A stretch of 33,314 bases of DNA from the IMG/VR virus record IMGVR_UViG_3300014501_000051, positions 1-33,314 of that record, one strand, 5' to 3'. The notes under the pieces are model-generated. The model worked only from the letters and a program-made list of their open reading frames with translations. It was not told where the DNA came from and ran no database searches. Both the position numbers and the translations under genes were made by a program. This document shows positions 1-6,540 of this stretch, piece by piece (within the stretch, counting starts at the first letter, position 1; each line of letters opens with the position of its first letter). The DNA is from a virus.

Positions 1-287
1 AACCCCGATCAAGGCTAATCAACCCCCCGCCCCGGCGTGCCGGCAAATATCCAAATCCTAAATTCCCCCCCCATTTCATAAAACCCAAACTCCTCCCTCA
101 CCCCCCCTCGTCAGCAACCGCGCATTCAGCATCTTCCTGATCAACATCCTCTTCCCACCCATCCCCCGCAGCGCCTCTTGTTAGCATGCCCCATTAGGGC
201 TGTTCAATCGCGATTTCCCATTTGCGCCATATCGGTTCTATTTCGATTGTTGTGAGAGGCCGGACCCCGTAAATTCCCTCCCGTCCC
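1..287. other. Host flank, no gene recognised
   Basis: This stretch is rich in C runs and contains no convincing open reading frame. A short minus-strand frame with an ATG at 162 ends after roughly 28 codons and could be the tail of a host gene entering from outside, but nothing supports it. The last 41 bases form the promoter of the interrupted host tRNA gene. Confidence 0.5.
247..275 (+). promoter_or_regulatory. Promoter of the host tRNA-Val gene
   Basis: TTGTTG (247..252) and TAAATT (270..275) are separated by 17 bp and lie 12 bp before the tRNA 5' end at 288. The same architecture is found before the phage copy of the tRNA (TTGTGG, 17 bp, TAGATT at 764..736 on the minus strand), and this conservation supports the call. 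Confidence 0.55.
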
Positions 288-326
288 GGGCGGTTAGCTC
301 AGTGGTAGAGCGGCGCCTTTACACGG
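288..326 (+). pseudogene. 5' half of host tRNA-Val(UAC), cut by prophage (attL)
   Basis: The acceptor strand GGGCGGT, the D arm (GCTC ... GAGC) and the 5' side of the anticodon stem-loop (GCGCC, then TTTACAC) are present. The sequence then turns into phage DNA at 327, so no T arm or 3' acceptor strand follows. The matching 3' half is at 31540..31581. The anticodon is TAC (valine). The phage does not restore the missing half at this junction, so the host gene is disrupted. The core TTTACACGG at 318..326 is attL. Confidence 0.9.
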
Positions 327-651
327 GTTACGGTGTGTTTTTTCCCACTTTCACCCATTTATCCACAACTACGCAAGTTGCACAGCTACAAGGCATTCTA
401 GCGGGTTTTGGAAGAATCCATTTTACCCCAAGAATGCCCAAATTTTTTCGTCGGTATAGATTTTGGTATAGACAAATCGGTAGGGGTAGAGCTGGTCGCA
501 TTTGCTTTTAGGTTCCTGAAAGACGCGAAAATGGGGGCCAATTTTGGGCCGGGTGGTATAGACAAATCTCTTGAAAGAAGGCCGAGGGTTGAGCTGGTCG
601 CAGATGCTCATCCGCTCTAGCCGGGGGCGAGAAAAGCACGGGGACAGGGCG
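327..651. other. attL-proximal non-coding region with integrase arm-type repeats
   Basis: No convincing gene is present. The region carries repeats that also occur beside attR. GGTATAGA is found at 453..460, 465..472 and 555..562, each starting the longer unit GGTATAGAY. GAGCTGGTCGCA is found at 489..500 and 591..602, and a relative (GAGCAGGTCG) lies directly before the right core at 31530..31539. The arrangement resembles arm-type and core-type binding sites of a tyrosine integrase and its excisionase. Short open frames here read through the repeats and look non-coding. Confidence 0.6.
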
Positions 652-723
652 TGGGCGGTGAGGGATTTGAACCCCCGAGCAACAGAATGTAAATCTGCCG
701 CTCTACCACTGAGCTAACCGCCC
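652..723 (-). tRNA. Phage-borne tRNA-Val(UAC)
   Basis: A 72-nt cloverleaf is read on the minus strand. It has acceptor GGGCGGT/ACCGCCC with discriminator A, D stem GCTC/GAGC, anticodon stem GCAGA/TCTGT around loop TTTACAT (anticodon TAC, Val), and T arm GGGGG-TTCAAAT-CCCTC. CCA is not encoded. The first 26 or so bases are identical to the interrupted host tRNA-Val and the acceptor and T stems match it closely. The anticodon stem differs, so the attachment core TTTACACGG is not recreated. It carries the same anticodon as the tRNA destroyed by integration and is the likely functional replacement. Confidence 0.92.
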
Positions 724-735
724 GGAGCGGGAGGG

Positions 736-764
736 AATCTACGGGGTACCGTGGCCTCCCACAA
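736..764 (-). promoter_or_regulatory. Promoter of phage tRNA-Val
   Basis: On the minus strand TTGTGG (764..759) and TAGATT (741..736) are 17 bp apart, 12 bp before the tRNA 5' end at 723. Spacing and surrounding bases (GAGGCC ... ACCCCGTA ... TTCCCTCCCG) parallel the host tRNA promoter at 247..275, so the promoter appears to have been carried along with the tRNA. Confidence 0.6.
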
Positions 765-774
765 TCGCAAATTT

Positions 775-987
775 TCAGGGCTGCTGGCAGGCGGTTTTTC
801 TCACGTTCAGGGAGATTTCCCTGATTCTTTCGCTTATAACCACGTCGGCGAACGCTAGGAGCGCCAAGGCGTCAGTATGGCTTGTAAATCTCTCCACAAT
901 CCTCGGCGTGCCGCCCGGGTCTAATTTGAACGCGATGATGCTACCCACACCCTCACGTTTTTCCGTTTCTTGGCTTTCTTCTTTCAT
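775..987 (-). CDS. Small hypothetical protein coupled to the DUF5131 remnant
   Basis: A 70-residue protein of unknown function. The start is taken as the ATG at 987 because it overlaps the TAA stop of the preceding gene as TAATG, a typical coupling arrangement; an ATG at 1011 would add eight residues. The N-terminus is charged (KEESQETEKREG), followed by a compact segment (IIAFKLDPGGTPRIVERF) and a helical region with alternating hydrophobic residues. I see no catalytic motif or membrane segment. It is the last gene of the late transcript before the phage tRNA. Confidence 0.5.
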   Translation of the reverse strand: MKEESQETEKREGVGSIIAFKLDPGGTPRIVERFTSHTDALALLAFADVVISERIREISLNVRKTACQQP

Positions 988-1532
988 TATAATACGGGCA
1001 CGCCATTCCATTCCTTTCCATCTAACACCCTTCCCAGCTTATGAGGGTGCAAGGCGTTATACTGCTTGAAAAAGAATGGGACGCCCGCCTCTTGGCATTG
1101 CTCCCGTATATCTCTCACCCATTCTGGATTCATGGGACGCCATCCAGGGCCACTCTCACCGCCTACAATGATCCAGTTAATTTTATTTCGCCCAAGATAC
1201 TCCCTTAAATCCAACGGACCTAGCAACGGCTCGCACGATAGGAACCGCACGGCACAATCATTAGACAAAAGATGGGGGATTCTCTTCACCGCGTATTCTT
1301 GGCTCTCCACACTCGTTCCAAGCCATACATTAAACGGAATTTCACGGCCACGGTAGAAGCCCGCAATGTTTTCGGGGCGTTTGGTTAAGAGGAGCCAATT
1401 CAGGCGGACAGTCCGGCGGGAGCTACCCCGCATTGCAGAGAGCCTTGGGGTAAAAGAGGCGGACGAGGCAAGGGAGAAACTTGAGATAACCGCTAATAGT
1501 GTCTCGCCACTATTGCTACCCGGAGAGAGCAT
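987..1532 (-). pseudogene. Truncated DUF5131 (phage Gp37/Gp68) protein
   Basis: The C-terminal two thirds match the DUF5131 family (phage Gp37/Gp68) by pattern: LNWLLLTKRPENI, then WLGTSVESQEYAVKRIPHLL, RFLSCEPLLGPLDL, WIIVGGESGPGWRPMNPEWV and QCQEAGVPFFFKQ. Intact members begin with about 100 residues carrying a radical-SAM-like cysteine cluster (WNP..GC...C..CYA). That part is absent: recognisable homology begins at about residue 43 (near 1406), and the preceding 42 residues are low-complexity and look like antisense of another reading frame. The gene therefore seems to have lost its 5' part by recombination. Its stop is coupled to the next gene. The cysteine-cluster activity must be lost. 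Confidence 0.7.
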
Positions 1533-1566
1533 TGAGTTTGACCCGGACTTTGTTCCCGACGATTAG
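1408..1566 (+). pseudogene. Possible inverted C-terminal gene fragment
   Basis: Read on the plus strand, this segment gives a natural-looking, charged and amphipathic protein end (ELPRIAESLGVKEADEAR, then LLLPGESIEF and a final FVPDD) and a TAG at 1566. It begins almost exactly where DUF5131 homology on the other strand breaks off. It may be the 3' end of an unrelated gene that replaced the DUF5131 5' part in inverted orientation. No start or ribosome-binding site is seen and I do not recognise the family. Confidence 0.25.
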
Positions 1567-1572
1567 CCAAAC

Positions 1573-1905
1573 CTACTTACCCGCTACGCTATCCGGGCTT
1601 ACCGAGGTTTCCCCGCGCTCATCCTGCAATTTTTCCACGCGGTCTAACCGCTTTTGAATATCCTGTAAACGGGTTGTGTCTTGCGTCATTGAGGAGCCGA
1701 GTGAATCCAGCTTGGCGTTAATTTGACTTAGAACAACCGTGTTGCTGTCTTTGTAGGCGTTGAATTCGACACGTTGAACGAAATGAAAATCGGCGAAATG
1801 CAAGAAACTGTAGAAAATGAGAAAGCCGATGAGTCCCAAGAGCCACCGCGTTAACGCTCCCCAATCCCTCTCAAATGCTGCGAGTTTCCTAAGTCTTTCA
1901 ACCAT
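1573..1905 (-). CDS. Single-pass membrane protein with coiled coil, lysis region
   Basis: A 110-residue protein. Residues of about 20 to 42 (WLLGLIGFLIFYSFLHFADF) form one membrane segment. Residues of about 55 to 95 have heptad-like spacing (INAKLDSLGSSM ... RLQDIQKRLDRVEKLQ) and probably form a coiled coil. It starts 3 nt after the endolysin stop, so the two genes are co-translated. Position and architecture (N-terminal anchor, then helical external domain) resemble an inner-membrane spanin, but no sequence signature confirms this; a holin-accessory role is the alternative. Confidence 0.7.
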   Translation of the reverse strand: MVERLRKLAAFERDWGALTRWLLGLIGFLIFYSFLHFADFHFVQRVEFNAYKDSNTVVLSQINAKLDSLGSSMTQDTTRLQDIQKRLDRVEKLQDERGETSVSPDSVAGK

Positions 1906-1908
1906 AAG

Positions 1909-2373
1909 TTATAGTCTTAGGTACTCTCTCAAATCCTGAATCCTGTTTAACCATCCCACAAGGTAACGCGCATCCTTGGAAACCTCCTCAGCTAACCGCC
2001 TGTAGAATTGCTCCCGCGCATCTAGGAAGGCTTTCGCATCCTGCCCTGTCTGCGCCATAATCTTTCTAGCTCTTGAACTGCCAGCATTAACACAGCAATC
2101 GAAATAGCATTCACCAAATAGATTGTTGAAACCCTCAATGCCCTCCTTACTCCATTCATCAAAATAAATATTCTGGGCCTCGTCCTTCGTCAGGTGTTCA
2201 ACGTCAACGTTGGGGTGCGATGCCTTGTCTATTCCAAAGCGGGTTGTGCCGCCGCTGTCGTTTGGATCGTGCTCAGTTGCAACGTAATTCCAATCTCCAT
2301 AGTGCCCCTTTTTGAAAGCCGTTTCAGCGGAGAAAATAAATGGGATAAACTTTAAGAAACGCTCGCTACACAT
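1909..2373 (-). CDS. Endolysin, glycoside hydrolase family 108-like
   Basis: A 154-residue muramidase-type lysin that would cleave peptidoglycan at the end of the lytic cycle. The GH108 signature is visible: an early Glu in FSAETAF (about residue 17, candidate catalytic acid), then DPNDSGGTTRFGI at about 37 to 49, matching the family pattern NDP.D.GG.T..GIT, and a later helix bearing CYFDCCVNAG in place of the usual FD..VN.G. Length is typical for the family without a separate binding domain. No signal peptide is obvious, so release probably needs the neighbouring holin-like protein (2377..2739). Spacing to both neighbours is 3 nt. Confidence 0.82.
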   Translation of the reverse strand: MCSERFLKFIPFIFSAETAFKKGHYGDWNYVATEHDPNDSGGTTRFGIDKASHPNVDVEHLTKDEAQNIYFDEWSKEGIEGFNNLFGECYFDCCVNAGSSRARKIMAQTGQDAKAFLDAREQFYRRLAEEVSKDARYLVGWLNRIQDLREYLRL

Positions 2374-2376
2374 AGG

Positions 2377-2739
2377 TTAGTCGATTCCTAGGTTGCCGTA
2401 ATCTCTTGGCCTTGGTGTGCGCTCTACAAATTCACTTTGTTCTAAGGTAGGTGGTGTATTTCCCACAAAACTCTCTTCCTCATCTGAATGAACAATCTCG
2501 TTTGCCGTAGTGCTCTGGGTTTTCCAACTATTCATAACACTGGACGCGGACGCGCCGAGAATGAATGTAACCCCGATTGAGAGGAAAAACTGCAAGAACG
2601 GGGAAGGGTCTTTAAGAAAGCCGTAGGAGGTTGCCCCCATGATCAGCAAACCTATTGCCGTGAATACGCCGCACCAGATTTGTTTAGGCTCCTCTAAAAA
2701 CCGTGGCTCTGAAAGAGGATGTTTGCGCAACTTAGCCAC
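2377..2739 (-). CDS. Holin-like protein with two membrane segments
   Basis: A 120-residue protein starting at a GTG (2739) inside the end of the upstream lipoprotein gene; the purine-rich stretch GGGAAGGGGAA lies just before it. Two hydrophobic segments are evident: IWCGVFTAIGLLIMGA (about residues 21 to 42) and FFLSIGVTFILGASASS (about 50 to 68), followed by a polar acidic tail rich in Glu, Thr and Pro. Two segments and the place directly before the endolysin fit a class II holin. The long C-terminal tail is longer than usual, so the call rests mainly on context. Confidence 0.65.
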   Translation of the reverse strand: MAKLRKHPLSEPRFLEEPKQIWCGVFTAIGLLIMGATSYGFLKDPSPFLQFFLSIGVTFILGASASSVMNSWKTQSTTANEIVHSDEEESFVGNTPPTLEQSEFVERTPRPRDYGNLGID

Positions 2740-3394
2740 TTGGCGGATTCCCCTTCCCTTCCAGCTTGGCCTCTATTCCCTCAATCGTGGCGACAATAGA
2801 TTTGAGAAGCGATTTTAAAAGATGCAGGGCGAATCTAACCCCCGCGATTACAAATGGGATTGCGGGCGGGAAGAAGATGCAGAGGCACACCGCCCCGATG
2901 ATTAAGAGGAGCGGGGACAGCTTGAACACCCATCCCAGAATGCGCCGTATCCAGCTTGGCTTTTCTGCCTCGTATTTCGCCGCCTCCGCGTCTTTCGCCC
3001 GCAGAATGCCGTCCGTTGTACTGGTAAACTTCGCAACGCCCTCGCTTTCCGCCGCAATTTGGCTCTCTAGGGGCTTTGACGCTGCAATCGCTTGGTTGTA
3101 GCGGGAGTCGCCTTGGACGATTACAGGGGCATTTGAGACGGTTTGGGGCAGAACTGTAAAACTCTGGCCCTGGAACATGAAGGGTTTGACGGTAACGGGT
3201 GCCCTGGGTGGAGGAACGAGCCGGGTTAACTGCTCATCAAATTTCTCCGCTAGGTCAAAACGATTCGCCACGATTGCCGCGTGTTCCGCATAGATGCCCT
3301 TAGAGATTGCAATATTCTGCCGATGTTGAACCGACGCACACCCTGAAAACGAAAGAATTAGAATGACTGAGGCAAACCGTAGAAAGCGATCCAT
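2732..3394 (-). CDS. Lipoprotein with C-terminal membrane segment, lysis region
   Basis: A 220-residue protein with a lipoprotein signal peptide: MDRFLRF, a hydrophobic core, then the lipobox-like FSGC, with Cys at about residue 19. The middle is polar with a Pro-rich patch (PPPRAPVTVKP). Residues of about 155 to 195 form one or two membrane or amphipathic segments (LSPLLLIIGAVCLCIFF, then IPFVIAGVRFALHLL), and the tail is charged. It overlaps the holin-like gene by 8 nt. Being exported and lipid-anchored within the lysis region, it could serve as the outer-membrane partner of spanin-type lysis or as a surface-exclusion protein. TTGACA lies 14 nt before the ATG (3414..3409). Confidence 0.65.
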   Translation of the reverse strand: MDRFLRFASVILILSFSGCASVQHRQNIAISKGIYAEHAAIVANRFDLAEKFDEQLTRLVPPPRAPVTVKPFMFQGQSFTVLPQTVSNAPVIVQGDSRYNQAIAASKPLESQIAAESEGVAKFTSTTDGILRAKDAEAAKYEAEKPSWIRRILGWVFKLSPLLLIIGAVCLCIFFPPAIPFVIAGVRFALHLLKSLLKSIVATIEGIEAKLEGKGNPPSG

Positions 3395-3427
3395 AACCCT
3401 CGTCCTTCTGTCAACTCTACCCTTAGT

Positions 3428-3658
3428 CTAGTCTTGAGGCTGGTATGCGTAGCCCGAGAGCACAGCCTGAATGGTGGCGTAGTTGTCAGGTCCGAGGGCG
3501 TTAAATAAATTCCCCGAAGTAACGGCGGGGATGCTGCCCCTTGCCGGAATACCATTGTTAATAGCTCCCGAGATTTGATTAATTAAGCCGTTAAGCTGGT
3601 TTACCATTTGGGTTGCGCTGTTAGATGCCGCTAGAGATTCTGTTATTTGTAGTGCCAT
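3428..3658 (-). CDS. Small hypothetical protein between fibre and lysis genes
   Basis: A 76-residue protein. The start is set at the ATG at 3658 because AAAGGAA precedes it at good spacing; an ATG 45 bases upstream would overlap the fibre gene and lacks such a site. The sequence is Asn/Gln/Ala-rich and helical (SNSATQMVNQLNGLINQISG) with no membrane segment. TTGACA lies 17 nt upstream (3681..3676). It may be a small tail or chaperone protein; no family is recognised. Confidence 0.65.
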   Translation of the reverse strand: MALQITESLAASNSATQMVNQLNGLINQISGAINNGIPARGSIPAVTSGNLFNALGPDNYATIQAVLSGYAYQPQD

Positions 3659-3687
3659 ATATTTCCTTTGTTGAGTGTCAAAACGAG

Positions 3688-5472
3688 TTAAACCACGAGC
3701 CAATAACTACCATTCGACACAAGACGGGCAACTTGCCATTGTGAAGTGAGGGCGTAGTTATTTCCTGAATCTATAAATTGCGAACTGGTTCCCGTAATCG
3801 TTACATTACTTACCCCCGAGTTTATCCTTTTGATTGTGTAAAGTTTTCCCGCATTGTTCGTAGCGTTAGGAAGGGTTAGCATAATCGCTCCACTTGCCGA
3901 GATAATGCAATCATTAGCGGTCAAAGTATAATTGCCGGTCTTGGCTGCAAATGCAAAAGCTGCTCCATGTCCATTAAGGTTACCCGAGGGGTCCACCGTT
4001 AGACGGCCATTCGCAAAGTTAGCGGAACCGTCCCCTTTAATTTGGGCCTTATAAGATGCGAAGTTTGCGGAACCGTCGCTATTTATTCCGCATTTATCCT
4101 GTGCAAAGGTCGCGGAGCCGTCGCCGTTCAAGAAAATGAAATTATTGGCGAGTTGCGCTGAACCGTCGCTGTTTATTTGCGTCAGTCCATTCGCAAAGGA
4201 TGCCGTGCCATACACACTCATATTACCCGCCCCGTCATCGAGGGTATTGTATAGGGTAGTAACAGCATCTGAGACATTGCCAACAGAAAGAGATATTCCA
4301 TCTAATGTTTGTACCTGAAACGCAGGTTCCGATTGCTCATTAGCGTTTACAGTCATTCCACCATTAGTATTGATTTGGACACCGAACTGAGAATCACTGT
4401 ACGCGAATCCCGCAGAGCCGTCAGAATTTAAACGCGACATTCCACCGGGTAGAGAGCCGCCCTGAATGTTATTTATGATTAGGTTACCGTTCCCATCGTC
4501 CAGAGTATTGTTATAGGTATAAACCGAATCGTAACTGGTATTTACAGCCAATGCTGTTCCATCGGTTGTAGTTACCGTCAACGCATATCCGGGGTTACTA
4601 ATAGAGGCACCGTCATTGTTATTGCCGCACGTAATGCTCCCGTCATTATTCAGACCAATTACACCGCCATTTATTGAGAAATTACCTTGCCCGTCATCAA
4701 GAGTATTGAAAAGGGTAGTTACAGAATCATATTGACTCACGTTAAACACCTGCCCGTCAATCGTGCTGATTTGCAATGGAGCCGATGCAAAACCGTTCCG
4801 ATTCAAGATAAAGCTACCGTCCGCAAAAATCTCGCTGTTATAATCAGAGTAAACCGCACTGTAGCCAAACTCAAGAGAGCCATTACTATTGATTAGAGCG
4901 CTTCCTGTATTGATGTTAATACTTTTGAAATTAACATTGCTCGTGGTATTTACCGCTTGGTTGCCAGTGATAAAACCAGAAGGGTTAGACGAAGGGTAAA
5001 AGTTGCCCGTTGCACCCGAGTTAAGGAAACCAGAAGGATTGCCCACGAGTGGGTAGTATTCGGTTTGCGGGGACACTGAAAAGTTGTTAGAGATTCTTGT
5101 GGGAAGGCTCGCGAGGTTGTAGCCCACTCCGTTTCCCGAGAAGGATAAATTAGTCTCGGCCCACAAATCATTCTTACTGCCTATCGCATAATCCAAAAGT
5201 GGGGAGGCGCAATTGAAGGAAAAAATCCCAATATTACCGCTAAACGAGGAGATGCCCGCCACGGCAAAAGGGGTAGCTTCCCCGCCCGCCTGCGCCAGAT
5301 TAAATGTGAAACCACTAATAGAGCCCGAGAAGGGTACGCCCGCGTTGAGGAAAAGAGCATTGACGTTGTAAAGGTTGCCTTTCGCCAGGGTTAGGTAGCG
5401 CATCCCTATAAATGGGTCCGAGGGATAGGTAACGCGCGACGCTGAAAGTTCAAGGCAAATATCCAGATTCAT
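3688..5472 (-). CDS. Repeat-rich tail fibre protein
   Basis: A 594-residue protein built from repeats. Three copies of a unit containing NTLDDGxGN (about residues 257, 325 and 410) are each preceded by a TxDG strand and a D.V.T segment, so this unit is about 70 to 85 residues long. A run of short repeats of the type INSDGSAxFA / KGDGSANFA follows (about 430 to 495). The last 100 residues (starting NYTLTANDCIISASG) resemble the C-terminal domain of many phage fibres, rich in strands and ending in WLVV. The likely role is host recognition. It is preceded by TTGACA at 5498..5493, 20 nt before the ATG. Confidence 0.8.
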   Translation of the reverse strand: MNLDICLELSASRVTYPSDPFIGMRYLTLAKGNLYNVNALFLNAGVPFSGSISGFTFNLAQAGGEATPFAVAGISSFSGNIGIFSFNCASPLLDYAIGSKNDLWAETNLSFSGNGVGYNLASLPTRISNNFSVSPQTEYYPLVGNPSGFLNSGATGNFYPSSNPSGFITGNQAVNTTSNVNFKSININTGSALINSNGSLEFGYSAVYSDYNSEIFADGSFILNRNGFASAPLQISTIDGQVFNVSQYDSVTTLFNTLDDGQGNFSINGGVIGLNNDGSITCGNNNDGASISNPGYALTVTTTDGTALAVNTSYDSVYTYNNTLDDGNGNLIINNIQGGSLPGGMSRLNSDGSAGFAYSDSQFGVQINTNGGMTVNANEQSEPAFQVQTLDGISLSVGNVSDAVTTLYNTLDDGAGNMSVYGTASFANGLTQINSDGSAQLANNFIFLNGDGSATFAQDKCGINSDGSANFASYKAQIKGDGSANFANGRLTVDPSGNLNGHGAAFAFAAKTGNYTLTANDCIISASGAIMLTLPNATNNAGKLYTIKRINSGVSNVTITGTSSQFIDSGNNYALTSQWQVARLVSNGSYWLVV

Positions 5473-5507
5473 AGATTTAATTACTCAATGCCTGTCAAAC
5501 TGTCCTG

Positions 5508-6539
5508 CTATCCTGTAATTTCAACGAAAGGTTCCAATCTGTGCCGGATATGCCCCTTGCAATTGGCATCCGTCTCCTCGTGATAGGTAACGATTGTGGT
5601 ATAAGGGCTGATAACCTTGTCGCCGTCTTTGAATTCGTGCCTAACTACATGATGGCAGGGGGAATGAGGAACACACGCAATACGCAACCCGTTTGCCTTC
5701 CACTTCCAGAAACATAGATGGAGGTCTTGGGTGCCTCCGCCCCGCTCGTACCCGATGAAATCTGCCGCATGGAGAGCTTTTTTGTCCAAAAGTACATTCC
5801 CCGTTCCTATCCAATCTACCTGCCAAATCATACCGCGTGAAGATTGTGGCATGGCCTCTTGCCCCCAGCCCCTTCTTCTAAAACCCTTCGCCTGTTTCGC
5901 GAATACATTGCCAATGGGCGGGCATTTGTTGCTTTCGTCATCTAATCTTTTCATTTCCGCTATCCATGTTTCATCAGGTGCCTTGTCTTTGGGTTGCTTC
6001 TCCCGGTGCTCCTTTAGAGCCGTTGAAAGTTCCTCGGGTAAAATGCGCTCGTCCTCGTAGGTGTCTGGTAGAATCTGCCGGTTGTAGTCCCCGAAACCGC
6101 CCAGCAAGCCGCCCATGCCTTGTGAAATATACGGGGAGAACGCCACAGAATAGTAATCGTCAAAAGTCAGTGCGCCATAAAGAGAACGCAAATTGTTATG
6201 CCGGGGAAGAATGTCGCTCTCGATATTCCAGACGTAATCAGCATTTAAAGAAATCGCCTTGTTAAAGGCTTTGCTCATCATCCTTGCAATCATCACTTGG
6301 GCATCAGGTTTATAATTCGTTGTTTCCCTGTAGTCGCCTACTAGGTTAATAAACTCAACGTCCGGCATCAAATCCCTACCAAACTCCGCAACGTTTGGGT
6401 TGGGCTCGTCTGTCACATAGATATAAACAACTCTTTCGAACGGGTTAAAGGCCGCAAGGTTCTTTTGAATCTGTGCAAGCTGCGAGCGGATTGCGTAGCC
6501 GTAGGACTTTGTAAACGGGCAGGTTATAGCTAAAATCAC
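5508..6539 (-). CDS. Phage glycosyltransferase (GT-A type)
   Basis: The start is taken as the GTG at 6539: GAGGAA (6553..6548) lies 8 nt before it and the upstream stop is at 6543..6541; an ATG at 6578 would force a 38-bp overlap. The 343-residue product starts with the strand VILAITCPFTKSYGYAI. It has an acidic metal-site-like motif in YVWNIESDIL (about residues 102 to 111, D.D-type site ESD) and a late acceptor-side motif, WIGTGNVLLDKKAL, followed by GGTQDLHLCFW. These are typical of GT-A enzymes acting on sugar nucleotides. It could decorate fibres or modify the host surface to block superinfection. Substrate unknown. Confidence 0.72.
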   Translation of the reverse strand: MILAITCPFTKSYGYAIRSQLAQIQKNLAAFNPFERVVYIYVTDEPNPNVAEFGRDLMPDVEFINLVGDYRETTNYKPDAQVMIARMMSKAFNKAISLNADYVWNIESDILPRHNNLRSLYGALTFDDYYSVAFSPYISQGMGGLLGGFGDYNRQILPDTYEDERILPEELSTALKEHREKQPKDKAPDETWIAEMKRLDDESNKCPPIGNVFAKQAKGFRRRGWGQEAMPQSSRGMIWQVDWIGTGNVLLDKKALHAADFIGYERGGGTQDLHLCFWKWKANGLRIACVPHSPCHHVVRHEFKDGDKVISPYTTIVTYHEETDANCKGHIRHRLEPFVEITG

Positions 6540-6540
6540 G

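Noticed and set aside
302-620. Short plus-strand open frames of about 70 codons
   Set aside because: They run through the tRNA half, attL and the GGTATAGA repeats, have no ribosome-binding site and an unnatural composition.
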